DNA of 64,000 bases from Bdellovibrionales bacterium RIFOXYD12_FULL_39_22 (GTDB taxonomy: Bacteria > Bdellovibrionota > Bacteriovoracia > Bacteriovoracales > Bacteriovoracaceae), in assembly GCA_001770205.1 (NCBI GenBank), contig MEQL01000047.1, forward strand, positions 80,816-144,815, written 5' to 3'. The translations under genes were made by a program, and so were the position numbers. Of the stretch, positions 19,095-28,943 are shown piece after piece. Each line of letters opens with the position of its first letter. The first letter of the stretch is position 1. Under the pieces are notes generated by a model. The model made no database searches, had not been told where the DNA came from, and saw nothing but the letters and a program-made list of their open reading frames with translations.

Positions 19095-20339
19095 TTATGA
19101 AAAAACTTCTTGCGAGAGTACCATAAGGTAGTAATCTAGGGAACTATCTTTTCCACGAATTGGAATAACATTAGCAAAACCACTAAAAACCAGATCCTCA
19201 CTGTCACTATTTTTCTCTTTCTGCTTCGCTCGAGCAATGGCCTGTACATCTCTGGCATCATAAAGTTCATGATTAACGCTTAAATTGCCTCCACCTTCCA
19301 CAATTTCCTCTTCTTTAACTCTAGCAAAAATCGCCACCTCAGCATTTTCTATTTTGGATCTTCGCTTTATGGCCATATTATAACTATCAATAATTGAACG
19401 AGGAATAATTGGTTCGGCCATCTCTTTGCCAATAACATCATCCGACTGAACCTGCAAAAGAGAATAGAGCTTGTTATTCATATAAATCAACTGCCCCGCG
19501 GCATTTGCCACCAAAATAGGTTTTTTCACCATATTTGCCAGCGCATCAAATTTGCGATTTTCCACCTGTATTCGATCTGCTCGCAATTCTTCAAAAACCT
19601 TAAAGCTGCGAATCATTTTATTCATCTCTCTGGCAATCTCTCCAATCTCGTCATCCTGTCCATAGTAAATAGAAACGTCAAAATTACAATCTTGTAATTC
19701 TCGGATAGCATCTTTAATCTTCTTAAATGGCAAAGAAATTTTCCCAGGAACTACTAGCGCCAAAATAATTGTCCCCAAAAAACCAATTATCAGAGTTATC
19801 ATCATATTCCGCTTGGTCTCGGTAATAATACTCTTAATTTTACGATTTCTCTCAATAGACTGGGCCATTTGGATATTTTGAAATTCCGCAAACGCATCCA
19901 AAATTTTATCAGAAAAATCCCCAATGTTAGCGATCCCCGAAGTATCGCGATCATAGATAGAGGTTTTACCCAAAACTATTTTTAAGGACTCAGAATAAGA
20001 TCTCATCTGCCGAATAACATTATTAATATCTGGATCAACATACATGGAATCCAAGCGCTGCGTTTGTGATATCAAATCTTCGCAGTTGCTAATTAACTTA
20101 GAAATAATATCTTCGGTCGGAGCGTTAGATAAAATCTTGCGCTGGTATTTTAATATAGTAACCGTCGATACCCGCATGGCCTCAATCAAAGAGGAAACCT
20201 CATCCGATTCGCTGGAAATCTCCGTTATCTTCCTATTTAAGGCATCCAAATAATTAAACACGGTGAAGGCCAAAACCAAAACGACCAAAGTCGCAATACC
20301 AAAGCTGATAGCAACTCTTCTCTTTAATGATAGATTCAC
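19095..20339 (-). CDS. Membrane HAMP-PAS sensor protein without output domain
   Basis: The 414-aa product has an N-terminal span (about 10-30), an ~150-residue four-helix-like periplasmic region, a second span (about 175-197), a HAMP domain (PFKKIKDAIRELQDCNFDV...) and a PAS domain near residues 270-340 (ANAAGQLIYMNNKLYSLLQV). No histidine kinase, GGDEF or MCP signalling domain follows. The C-terminal ~90 residues do not match a family I know. It lies 14 bp downstream of ktrA in the same direction, so it probably belongs to the potassium-uptake operon and may sense or tune it; that is inference. Confidence 0.72.
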   Translation of the reverse strand: MNLSLKRRVAISFGIATLVVLVLAFTVFNYLDALNRKITEISSESDEVSSLIEAMRVSTVTILKYQRKILSNAPTEDIISKLISNCEDLISQTQRLDSMYVDPDINNVIRQMRSYSESLKIVLGKTSIYDRDTSGIANIGDFSDKILDAFAEFQNIQMAQSIERNRKIKSIITETKRNMMITLIIGFLGTIILALVVPGKISLPFKKIKDAIRELQDCNFDVSIYYGQDDEIGEIAREMNKMIRSFKVFEELRADRIQVENRKFDALANMVKKPILVANAAGQLIYMNNKLYSLLQVQSDDVIGKEMAEPIIPRSIIDSYNMAIKRRSKIENAEVAIFARVKEEEIVEGGGNLSVNHELYDARDVQAIARAKQKEKNSDSEDLVFSGFANVIPIRGKDSSLDYYLMVLSQEVFS

Positions 20340-20353
20340 TCTCTACCTCCCAA

Positions 20354-21049
20354 CTATCTCTCTACGATATCTTCAAAAAGCTTATTAAAATTGTGCTCAC
20401 TTCCAACTAACACCACAATATCATCAGCGTCGATAATATCCATCGGCATAGGACAATCATTAATTATTATCTTATACGCTGATTTACCATCTTCCGTTAT
20501 GTATGGCGTCTTCTTCTGAATGGCCACTACGTTTAATGAATAATTTTGCCTGATTTTGCTTTCAATCAAAGTTTTTCCGGCAAACTTTTTCCCAATTTTT
20601 AGCTCCACCAAAGAGTAACCAGCGGCAAAGTTATAACGCTGCAAAACATGAGGGGCCACAATTTTGGAGGCAATAATCTCTCCCATCTCTTCTTCTACCT
20701 TGATAATCTCGCTAGCACCAATCTCATGTAAAACGTGCTCGTGCAAATGACTAGTGGCCCGCGCTATAATACGGCCTACCCCCAACTTCCGTAACATCGT
20801 TACCGCAATAACGCTCATTTCAATATTATCTCCAATGGCCACTAAGGCCACGTCAACATCGGAAATATTCACCGAACGCAAGGCCCGCTCTTCCGTTACA
20901 TCCAACGCCACTGCATGAGTCACCTTATCTTTAATTTTATCTACCAGCGCTTCATCTTTATCTATAGCAATTACCTCGGCGCCTTTTTCATGCAACCCCA
21001 CCGCTGTTTTTGCCCCAAACGTTCCTAATCCAATTACTGCTGCAATCAT
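20354..21049 (-). CDS. ktrA: Potassium uptake regulatory subunit KtrA/TrkA
   Basis: KtrA is the cytosolic ring that gates the KtrB channel. The 231-aa protein has one RCK_N domain with the Rossmann motif GLGTFG at 7-12 and the acidic strand end AIDKD, then one RCK_C domain (about 145-225). A single RCK unit points to the Ktr rather than the duplicated TrkA form. It lies 13 bp after ktrB and is followed by the HAMP/PAS gene. Confidence 0.92.
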   Translation of the reverse strand: MIAAVIGLGTFGAKTAVGLHEKGAEVIAIDKDEALVDKIKDKVTHAVALDVTEERALRSVNISDVDVALVAIGDNIEMSVIAVTMLRKLGVGRIIARATSHLHEHVLHEIGASEIIKVEEEMGEIIASKIVAPHVLQRYNFAAGYSLVELKIGKKFAGKTLIESKIRQNYSLNVVAIQKKTPYITEDGKSAYKIIINDCPMPMDIIDADDIVVLVGSEHNFNKLFEDIVER

Positions 21050-21062
21050 TCTTCCTCCTCAT

Positions 21063-22814
21063 CTATCCAATCATTATGCGCCCGTCGGGATATTCCACCT
21101 TTCCTGAACTTGAGCCCCGCTCGGCCAACGCCAATACTAGAGTCAATGGGCCAATACGGCCAATAAACATAACCACCGATATTGCAATTTTACCCCACAT
21201 TGATAGTAGTGGAGAGACACCTAAAGATAATCCCACCGTTCCTAGCGCGCTAATAACTTCAAACATTAATGCTAAAGATCCCTTCTCTGGCTCTAACTGC
21301 ATCATAATAAAAACAGAAATGACCGCCACTCCCATTGAAATGATGGTAAGGGCAATAGTTCGAACAATGGCCTGAGCAGAAATTTTACGATCAAAGATTG
21401 TAACATCCTTTCTTCCAGTGAGCGTCGCCATTACCGACTGAATCATAATGGCAAAAGAAGTTGTTTTAATCCCACCTCCGGTTGAGCCCGGGCTGGCCCC
21501 GATAAACATAAAAATCATCATGGCGTAAAGCGTATAGGTATGCAGATTGGCCAGGGGAATATTGTTAAACCCGGCCGTACGCAAAGTCACCGATTGAAAA
21601 AGAGAAATTTGCACCTTATCCATCAATGAATATCCCGAAACATCCAGCGCATTAAGATACTCTGAGGCGAAAATCAAAATTGCCCCTCCAACAGTTAGTA
21701 CAGCGGAGGTAACTAAAACAATTTTGGCATTTACAGAAATCCGCGACAAACGCTTTCCAAAAAAAACTACCCCTTGCAACTCTTTCAAAACTATAAACCC
21801 TAAACCTCCAAGCGTGATTAGCACCATAATGGTCCAATTCAAAAGGGGATTAGTTGAATAACTTTCAAAGGATGTTGAAAACAGAGCAAAACCAGCATTA
21901 CAAAAAGCAGAGATACTATGAAAGAAACCAAAATAAACGGCCTTACCAAAAGAAAATCCCTCAATAATAAATCCGATCGTAAGTAAAATTGCCCCCCATA
22001 ATTCGATAAAAAAAGTATACTTGATAATATCTAAAATCATGGATAACAAATCATCCATACTTGATACATCTAATAAATCCTGCATTACCATGCGATCCCG
22101 CATGGCCATAGACTTCCCCAGAAGAATTGTTATTGATGACGAGAGAGTCATTATCCCAAGGCCTCCGACCTGAATTAGCAACAAAATTATCAGCTGGCCA
22201 AAAATGGTAAATTGGTCACCAATATTGAGTGTCGACAATCCGGTAACACAGGTGGCAGAAGCTGCCAAAAAAAGCGCATCTTCAAATTTAACCGTCTCAC
22301 TTCCGGCCACCACTACCGGTGGCAACATGAGCAAAAAGGACCCCAATAAAATCGTTGACAAAAAAGAAAGGAAAACAATTTGCGCAGGACGAAGCTTGGG
22401 GCCTAATACAAGTAAACGCGAAGTTGACTTGCGTTTATTACTTCTATCAAAATCATTATCTGCCGAATCATATAAGGCCAAAATCGAGGAAAGAAGATGT
22501 GCCGAAGAGAGCCAAAAAGTTAACTCCTCGTCCCCCCAGGTTATAACCAAAGGTACAAATACAACTATAGAGAAAACATATCTGCGTAAAAAATCTTCCA
22601 GATCCAAAGAATTTATATAATTAACTACTACTGATAAAAAAATCACAATGGGAACTAGCCACATTCCGACATCGATAACTACAGCAACCATGCTCTGATC
22701 CCAAGAAGTGGGAATTTTTTTGTAATGTTTCAGAGCAGAAAGCAGAATAAAACTGCCATTAAAAAATAATTCTAGCAAAAAAGGAGCTTTTTGGATTAAC
22801 TGCGACATAGACAT
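21063..22814 (-). CDS. ktrB: Potassium transporter KtrB/TrkH family with N-terminal extension
   Basis: This is the membrane pore of the Ktr potassium uptake system. The four pore-loop repeats are visible, for example SATCVTGLST, CNAGFALF, RTAGFNN and SALGTVGLSLG, along with PGSTGGGIKTT. At 583 aa it is about 130 residues longer than typical KtrB. The extra N-terminal part holds three or four hydrophobic segments before the core begins near residue 150. Start MSMSQLIQKAPF is at 22814. It is divergent from the rRNA methyltransferase gene across 62 bp. Confidence 0.92.
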   Translation of the reverse strand: MSMSQLIQKAPFLLELFFNGSFILLSALKHYKKIPTSWDQSMVAVVIDVGMWLVPIVIFLSVVVNYINSLDLEDFLRRYVFSIVVFVPLVITWGDEELTFWLSSAHLLSSILALYDSADNDFDRSNKRKSTSRLLVLGPKLRPAQIVFLSFLSTILLGSFLLMLPPVVVAGSETVKFEDALFLAASATCVTGLSTLNIGDQFTIFGQLIILLLIQVGGLGIMTLSSSITILLGKSMAMRDRMVMQDLLDVSSMDDLLSMILDIIKYTFFIELWGAILLTIGFIIEGFSFGKAVYFGFFHSISAFCNAGFALFSTSFESYSTNPLLNWTIMVLITLGGLGFIVLKELQGVVFFGKRLSRISVNAKIVLVTSAVLTVGGAILIFASEYLNALDVSGYSLMDKVQISLFQSVTLRTAGFNNIPLANLHTYTLYAMMIFMFIGASPGSTGGGIKTTSFAIMIQSVMATLTGRKDVTIFDRKISAQAIVRTIALTIISMGVAVISVFIMMQLEPEKGSLALMFEVISALGTVGLSLGVSPLLSMWGKIAISVVMFIGRIGPLTLVLALAERGSSSGKVEYPDGRIMIG

Positions 22815-22876
22815 ATGATATTACTATTTTTTATTTTTAATAGTTACTACTTATTACCTATCACTGATACCGCGGA

Positions 22877-24016
22877 ATGAATTTGATAAAATTTAAAATT
22901 GACCATATTGATTTTTTTGGACAGGGAGTCTCAAAAATCGATAAAAAAATTACTTTTATTCCCAAAACCCTTCCAGAAGAAGAGGGAACTGCTCAGGTAT
23001 ACGCCTCCAAAAAAGGGGTTCAATTTGCTCAGCTAGTCGAGCTAACTAAAAGTTCACCTTATCGAATAGATCCGACATGCCCTCACTACCAACAATGCCA
23101 AGGATGTCATTTTCAACACACCACCTACGAGCAGGAGTTGGCCTTTAAAGAGACAACTTTAAAATTTATTATAAAAAAACTTTTCCCGCACACTCCCAAC
23201 TTGCCAGTAAATATTATTTCCGCCAAGCAGCGCCTAAACTATCGCAACCGTATTCAACTACACTACGACAAAAAAAATAATTCTTTGGGATTTATAGATA
23301 AAACATCTCACCAAGTTATTGCTGTTCCTAACTGTTGTCTCCCTCTGGCGGCCATTGGCAAAAAATTACAACAATTATACCTGCAAGATAGTTGGCAACA
23401 ATTAGTCCAAGAGGAAAAAACACTCGGCCACTTGGAAATTTACCAACAAATCCCAACGGCCCCTCCGGCCATTTCCATAAATCGCCCATATGCAGAGGCC
23501 GGTTTTTCTCAGGTAAATGAAGAGGTCAATCAAAAATTACAAAAAGAGATTGGGGCCATAATTGATCGCCAAGGAACAAGCCCACAGATTGATACTATTT
23601 TAGATCTATTTGGCGGAAATGGTAATTTAGTAAAGCAAATAAAAGATCGAAAAATATATACCGTCGACGCAAATATTCCACCCAAAATGCTCGCCACCTC
23701 TAACGAACGTCATCTCTTTATCTCGCAAGATCTTTATCATCTTAATGCCATCGATAATCTTCGGGCCACTATTGGTAAAAAGATTGACTTGATAATTATC
23801 GACCCACCTCGTTCTGGCCAAAAAGATCTTCTCCGCTGGGTAGAGACTTTTTTACCCCGCGCCCTTCTCTACGTTAGTTGCAACGCCCAAACCATGGCCA
23901 GAGATTTGGCCGGGATTATTGAGCTTGGACTCCACCCCAAAGAGCTTTGGCTGATTGATCTTTTTCCTGCCACTCATCACTTTGAGACGGCCATCTTTTT
24001 AACGAAGAAAATTTGA
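22877..24016 (+). CDS. rlmD: 23S rRNA (uracil-5-)-methyltransferase, RlmD/TrmA family
   Basis: The 379-aa SAM-dependent RNA m5U methyltransferase has the family's iron-sulphur cysteines C68, C74 and C77 (CPHYQQCQGC), with a likely fourth in PNCC near residue 152. The SAM motif DLFGGNGN, IIDPPRSG and the catalytic LYVSCNAQTMARDL segment are present. Whether it modifies position 747 or 1939 of 23S rRNA cannot be decided here; the gene symbol denotes the family. The TRAM domain is short. It lies just upstream of the PilF-like and RodZ genes. Confidence 0.83.
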   Translation: MNLIKFKIDHIDFFGQGVSKIDKKITFIPKTLPEEEGTAQVYASKKGVQFAQLVELTKSSPYRIDPTCPHYQQCQGCHFQHTTYEQELAFKETTLKFIIKKLFPHTPNLPVNIISAKQRLNYRNRIQLHYDKKNNSLGFIDKTSHQVIAVPNCCLPLAAIGKKLQQLYLQDSWQQLVQEEKTLGHLEIYQQIPTAPPAISINRPYAEAGFSQVNEEVNQKLQKEIGAIIDRQGTSPQIDTILDLFGGNGNLVKQIKDRKIYTVDANIPPKMLATSNERHLFISQDLYHLNAIDNLRATIGKKIDLIIIDPPRSGQKDLLRWVETFLPRALLYVSCNAQTMARDLAGIIELGLHPKELWLIDLFPATHHFETAIFLTKKI

Positions 24017-24089
24017 TTTACCGTTTCATCCCTTGTAGAATTTATCTGAGTCAGCATAGTTTTACACCCAACTACCATTTGGAGGGGAT

Positions 24090-24977
24090 ATGGGGCGTTT
24101 ATTACTAACAACAGGAATCCTTCTTGCTTTTTTCACGACATTTTCATGTTCATCTCCTCAAAAAAGTACCCAAGAAGAACAGGCCAATCTCTATTATCAG
24201 CACGGAACTTCGAAATTAATTAGTCATGAATATACCGACGCCCTAGATAATTTAATTAAGGCCCACCAACTAAACGGTAAGGATTCCAAAATCTGTAATA
24301 ATCTAGGCATGGCCTACTACTTCAAAAATGAACTTGCTCGCGCAGAATTTTATCTCAAAAAAGCACTCGATCTTGATGCAAAAAACTCCGACGCCAGAAA
24401 CAACCTTGCTTCACTATATTTTGAGCGCGGCCTATTTGATCTGGCAAAAAAAGAATATCTTAAAATTAAAAATGATCTTGTCTACAAGAACCAATATCGC
24501 ACCTACTACAACTTGGCGCATATCTCTTTGAAAGAAAGAAAGATAAGCGAAGCGATACAAAACCTAAACTCCTCTCTAAAAGAAAATTTTGACTACTGTC
24601 CGGCCCATTTTCTACTTGGAAAAATTGAATTTGGCCAAGAGCGCTACCAAAAGGCATATGAAAATTTCAGAGAAGCATCCATGGGAACCTGTGTAAACAA
24701 TCCAGAACCTCACTACGAGCAGGCCCGCTGTTTAATTAAACTCTCTCGTTTTAATGATGCGGCAGAAAAATTAGAATATCTAATAGCTAAATTTCCTAAC
24801 GACCGCCTAGCGGTAACCGCCACGCAAACGCTGAATCAAATTAAAAGTAGCAACAATAGTTTAACCAGAAGGCCCTCCTACGAACCAAACAGTTTCGAAA
24901 TGAGTGAGTCTTCCAATGATTTTAGCACAAAAGAAAATGATGAAAACGATGAGTATTTTAACTCTCCGCAATTTTAG
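24090..24977 (+). CDS. TPR lipoprotein, PilF/PilW-like
   Basis: The 295-aa product starts with a lipoprotein signal ending TTFSC (Cys20). It then has about five TPR units (residues ~30-250), for example SKICNNLGMAYYFKNELARAEFYLKKALDLD. This matches PilF/PilW pilotins, which help outer-membrane secretin assembly for type IV pili. The place directly before rodZ supports this, since pilF-rodZ order is common in proteobacteria. GGAGGGG lies 5 nt before the ATG. The Asn/Ser/Glu-rich C-terminal ~45 residues are probably disordered. The pilus role is inferred. Confidence 0.72.
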   Translation: MGRLLLTTGILLAFFTTFSCSSPQKSTQEEQANLYYQHGTSKLISHEYTDALDNLIKAHQLNGKDSKICNNLGMAYYFKNELARAEFYLKKALDLDAKNSDARNNLASLYFERGLFDLAKKEYLKIKNDLVYKNQYRTYYNLAHISLKERKISEAIQNLNSSLKENFDYCPAHFLLGKIEFGQERYQKAYENFREASMGTCVNNPEPHYEQARCLIKLSRFNDAAEKLEYLIAKFPNDRLAVTATQTLNQIKSSNNSLTRRPSYEPNSFEMSESSNDFSTKENDENDEYFNSPQF

Positions 24978-24999
24978 ATAGACAGGAGTTTGAGGCAAA

Positions 25000-26217
25000 A
25001 TGGAAAAAATAAATAATCAAGTTGAAAACGAGCAATCTCCTGCTATTACTTCCACCATTGGAAATTTTCTACGCGCGCAACGAGAAAAATGCGGACTTAG
25101 TCGAGAAGAAGTTTCCTCTCGAACTAAAATTAATCTTACAATGATCTCCCTTTTAGAGGATGATAAGCTAAAAACTCTTCCCAGCAGAGCATATGTTACA
25201 GGTTACGTTAAGGCCTACTGCAAAGAACTAGATGCAAGTATAGAAGAAGCAATGAAATATTTAGATAGTACTTATCGCTCCATGGATGTGGCCAAACACG
25301 GCATTAGTGCGGTAGAAACTTTTTACGCTAAAGAGGGCCCCGTAACAAACTATTCTAAACACGTCTTGATTGTTGCTATCATTGGTATCTTTCTTGGATT
25401 TGGATATTATCTCTTCAATCAAGATAACGGGCCCAAGGCCAAGCAAAAAAAAATAATTCACCCCGAAACACTTAATGCTCAAACTCCTCTGCTAAAGGAG
25501 TTGCCACAAAAAAATGCGGCCATGGCCGCCACACCAATGGCCATTTCAACTGCCGCGACAAATCTTGCAGTGGCCGCAGCTACCCCTACGCATGTTGCAG
25601 CGATAGCTGCTACTGCAATTGCCACCCCAACGGCCATTCCTGTTCTCAAGGCGACTCCACTGGCCGCCATATTACCTATTTTGGCCCCTCTCTCGCTTCC
25701 AACTCCGACATCAACAGCATCTTCGTCCACCAAACAAGCGGCCGCACCAAATGTAAAAATGACTAAATTCCCAGAAAACACTTTTGAAATTGCCAAAGAT
25801 GCTGACTCTTTGGCACTAAGCAAGACACTCCCCGAAGGAGTTCGGCTAAATAATAATAAAGAATTGGAAAATGTCTACGTACAAGCAGTAAATGGAGACA
25901 CCTGGTTGACCTATAAAGTTGCAGAAAAACCAGTAGTCAAATCGCTAATCAAGCAGGGCGAATCACTAGTATTACGCGGTGAAGAGATTCGTATCTTTTT
26001 TGGCAATGTGAATGTCACCAGAATTTGGTACAATAATCAACTTATTAAAACCCCCTCCGTCAGTGGAGTGAAGAGCTTAGTATTTCCAGCCTCGGCACAA
26101 AATAAATATTCAATCCCGCTTTTCATCTATCGCCCAGATGGTACAGTGGAAACGAGTGATGAATATATAAAATCTTTACCGGCAACCGCTCCAACTTCAG
26201 GCCCTCCACTTCGTTAA
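25000..26217 (+). CDS. rodZ: RodZ-like cytoskeletal HTH membrane protein
   Basis: RodZ links MreB to the cell-wall elongation complex. The N-terminal HTH_25 domain (about 17-85: IGNFLRAQREKCGLSREEVSSRTKI) is followed by a basic stretch and one membrane span (about 123-142). A long Ala/Thr/Pro-rich periplasmic linker runs from about 150 to 255 with many AT/AAT repeats. A C-terminal DUF4115-like beta domain (about 285-390: VYVQAVNGDTWLTYKV) completes it. The 405-aa length reflects the long linker. It lies 22 bp after the PilF-like gene, with AGGAG upstream. Confidence 0.85.
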   Translation: MEKINNQVENEQSPAITSTIGNFLRAQREKCGLSREEVSSRTKINLTMISLLEDDKLKTLPSRAYVTGYVKAYCKELDASIEEAMKYLDSTYRSMDVAKHGISAVETFYAKEGPVTNYSKHVLIVAIIGIFLGFGYYLFNQDNGPKAKQKKIIHPETLNAQTPLLKELPQKNAAMAATPMAISTAATNLAVAAATPTHVAAIAATAIATPTAIPVLKATPLAAILPILAPLSLPTPTSTASSSTKQAAAPNVKMTKFPENTFEIAKDADSLALSKTLPEGVRLNNNKELENVYVQAVNGDTWLTYKVAEKPVVKSLIKQGESLVLRGEEIRIFFGNVNVTRIWYNNQLIKTPSVSGVKSLVFPASAQNKYSIPLFIYRPDGTVETSDEYIKSLPATAPTSGPPLR

Positions 26218-26248
26218 AATTGTTGTATAGATGCTGTATAGGCCTTAC

Positions 26249-27376
26249 CTAGCTAACCCAATCTAGTCGTCGATAAAAGTAGATTGCAATCATCAATAGT
26301 AGTGCCGTTGGAAAAAAAATTGATACTCCGGCAGACAATACATTGTCTTTGGACAAACTGAGGCCGAGAAAAAATAAAACATAATAAAGTGCCACGGATA
26401 CAAAAGCAAAAACAGTAGAATTTCCCTTAGCACCTCTTCCGCGTTTTACTCCAATAGAAAATCCCAAAAAAATAAAAATTACAATTAACAGCGGGGTATT
26501 ATAACGAGAATATAGCTCTAAGCGCGCCTTGGTTATACCGCCCTTATCAACTTTCTTTGCCATAGACTTTTTCTTGATTTTTTCCCATAATTCGTCATTA
26601 GTTAGCATGCTGTTACGGGTATCGATTGAAACTTTATAGGCACCCTCAAACAGCGGAAAATTATACTCTTTAAAAATAATTTTCTCTGTTCGCTTCTTTG
26701 CTTTATTAACTTTTACAATATTTCCATTTGATAAATTAAGACGCATAGAAGATGCTCCCCATTTATCCATTTTTTGCTTAATCACCAGGCCCTTGTTGGC
26801 CATTATTACCTTATCTTCATCTTTGGCCGTTTTTCCAAGAGAGTGAATGAAAACATTTTCTAATTTTTCCCCTCCCTCTTCCACCTTTTCGGCAAAAAGA
26901 GTTATTTTTGGAACATCCGTAAAAAATTGTTCTTGCTTTATATCCTGCAACAATCCTTTGGAGGTTAATTGGATCATTCCACTTCTAAATTCTCTTTTCG
27001 AAAATGGGATTAAATTTTGATTTAGGGCAAATACCGAAATGGCCACCGCCACTCCAACAATCATAAATGGCGTCAAAATTTTTTCTTTGGAAAATCCAAA
27101 AGAACGCATAGCAATTATTTCCGAATCTTCACTCAACTTATTCAAGGCATATATTGCAGAAAAAATTGCGGCCAAGGGGGCGGCCAAGGGAATAAAAGTT
27201 ACTGCAACATGGCCCATTAGCTTTAAAATTAGTATAACATCAATATCTTTTCGAACCACCAGGCGCACAATCTTGAACAACTCAAAAGTAAGTAAAAAAC
27301 TTACAAAAAACATTACACTCGTTACAAACGGGGGAATAAAGCTTGCGGCCAAATATCTTGATGCGATCTTCATCAT
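26249..27376 (-). CDS. lptF: LPS export permease LptF/LptG family
   Basis: This inner-membrane half of the LptB2FG transporter moves lipopolysaccharide toward the outer membrane. The 375-aa protein has the YjgP/YjgQ layout: three N-terminal spans, a periplasmic beta-jellyroll (about 130-265) and three C-terminal spans. Segments such as ALNKLSEDSEIIAMRSFG and ELYSRYNTPLLIVIFIFLGF are typical. Only one paralogue lies in the window, so LptF cannot be told from LptG with certainty. It converges with rodZ and is divergent from pepA. Confidence 0.85.
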   Translation of the reverse strand: MMKIASRYLAASFIPPFVTSVMFFVSFLLTFELFKIVRLVVRKDIDVILILKLMGHVAVTFIPLAAPLAAIFSAIYALNKLSEDSEIIAMRSFGFSKEKILTPFMIVGVAVAISVFALNQNLIPFSKREFRSGMIQLTSKGLLQDIKQEQFFTDVPKITLFAEKVEEGGEKLENVFIHSLGKTAKDEDKVIMANKGLVIKQKMDKWGASSMRLNLSNGNIVKVNKAKKRTEKIIFKEYNFPLFEGAYKVSIDTRNSMLTNDELWEKIKKKSMAKKVDKGGITKARLELYSRYNTPLLIVIFIFLGFSIGVKRGRGAKGNSTVFAFVSVALYYVLFFLGLSLSKDNVLSAGVSIFFPTALLLMIAIYFYRRLDWVS

Positions 27377-27440
27377 AGCGTGATATTCTATCCTCCATTA
27401 TATAATTTTCAAACTATATTTTTACATTCTAGGAGTAATC

Positions 27441-28943
27441 GTGAAATTTGATTTTACAAGCAATAAGGATATTTTTTCAAGCGAACTCATTCTTTTCTCG
27501 GCCTTTAATAAGCAGAGTAAATTAGATATCTCTCACTGGCCTTCCGACATCGCTAAAGTTTTTTACAATATCAAAAGCTCTTTTCTGTATAATGGAAAAA
27601 TGAGCGAAACCTTCTTTTTTAATCTGACATCTGGAACTACTGTAATGATTTACGGCCTGGGGGAAAAAGAAAAGCTAAACTGGGAAACTTTGCGCAAAGA
27701 GATGGCCAAAACTTATAAGGCAATAAAGTTGACTAACTCTTCCGTCACAATTGATATTGCTCAATTTGCTATAAAAAAGCAATTCGACAAAACAATCCAA
27801 ACAATCTGTGAATCATTTCTGCTAACGGCCTATGAATTTAACAAGTATAAAACCCTAAATAAGGATAAAACACCCACCAAGTTAGAAATAATTAATTTCC
27901 ATCTGCCCCCCAAAAGCGGTCTACGTCCGGCCAACCTAAAATCCCTCATCACAAACACAGAAACAATTGTTTCGGCAATTAATTTTTCCCGAGATCTCAG
28001 TAATGAGGCCCCCAATATTTTGCACTCCGAAAATTTTGCTAAAATCATTGCAGAAGATGCCAAACTTTTAAAAAAGGTCAAAATAAAAGTCTTAACACAA
28101 AAAGAGATTGAAAAAGAAAAAATGAATCTCTTCTTAGCAGTAAATGCCGCATCTCAATATGAGGCGCGTTTAGTTGAACTTTCCTATACGCCTAGTAAGG
28201 TTACAAAAAACACCAAACATATTGTACTTGTTGGAAAGGGATTAACTTTCGATACTGGAGGCCTTTGTCTCAAACCCGCTTCCTCAATTGAAAATATGAA
28301 ATATGATATGACCGGAGCGGCCACCATGTATGCGGCCTTCAAGGCCTGCTGCTTTCTAAATGTAAAAACTAAAGTAACATGCCTTTTGGGTATGACAGAC
28401 AATACTATCTCAGCATCTGCAACTTTACCTGATGCCATTATTAAAAGCAGAAAAGGTACCACTGTTGAAATATTAAATACCGATGCAGAAGGCCGATTAG
28501 TCCTCGCCGATCTTTTAGACTACGCCTGCGAAATGCATCCCAACTACGTAATTGACTGCGCTACTCTTACAGGCGCAATTTTGGTAGCACTGGGACCTGA
28601 AATTTGCGGCCTTTTTGGTAATAACGATAAACTAATCTCGGATATCACCAAAAGCGCTAAAAATTGTAATGAATATATTTGGCATATGCCAATCATTGAA
28701 GAATTTAAAAGTGATTTGAAATCCAATTGCGCAGATCTACGCAATCTTGGAACTTCTCGTAACGGAGGTGCTAGTAAGGCCGCGGCCTTCCTTGAGCATT
28801 TCATAAAAAATGATGTGGCCTGGGCACATCTAGATATTGCGGGTGTGGCCGGTTCACAATCACATCTCCCTTACTGCCCATCCAAGGGAGCTAGTGGATT
28901 AATGATTCGCACCTTAATTGATTTTATCAGCGGCCATGCATAA
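27441..28943 (+). CDS. pepA: Leucyl aminopeptidase (M17)
   Basis: This cytosolic di-metal aminopeptidase removes N-terminal residues from peptides. The 500-aa protein has the N-terminal macro-like domain and the catalytic C-terminal domain, with GKGLTFDTGGLCLKP near residue 265 and the signature NTDAEGRLVLAD near residue 347. Metal and active-site residues are intact. AGGAG lies upstream of a GTG start at 27441. Its last eight bases overlap the start of trmL, so the two are coupled. Confidence 0.94.
   Translation: MKFDFTSNKDIFSSELILFSAFNKQSKLDISHWPSDIAKVFYNIKSSFLYNGKMSETFFFNLTSGTTVMIYGLGEKEKLNWETLRKEMAKTYKAIKLTNSSVTIDIAQFAIKKQFDKTIQTICESFLLTAYEFNKYKTLNKDKTPTKLEIINFHLPPKSGLRPANLKSLITNTETIVSAINFSRDLSNEAPNILHSENFAKIIAEDAKLLKKVKIKVLTQKEIEKEKMNLFLAVNAASQYEARLVELSYTPSKVTKNTKHIVLVGKGLTFDTGGLCLKPASSIENMKYDMTGAATMYAAFKACCFLNVKTKVTCLLGMTDNTISASATLPDAIIKSRKGTTVEILNTDAEGRLVLADLLDYACEMHPNYVIDCATLTGAILVALGPEICGLFGNNDKLISDITKSAKNCNEYIWHMPIIEEFKSDLKSNCADLRNLGTSRNGGASKAAAFLEHFIKNDVAWAHLDIAGVAGSQSHLPYCPSKGASGLMIRTLIDFISGHA

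Noticed and set aside
22815..22876. AT-rich inverted bases between ktrB and rlmD as an operator
   Set aside because: The pairing (TATTACTATT and later ATAGT) is weak and expected by chance in such AT-rich DNA.
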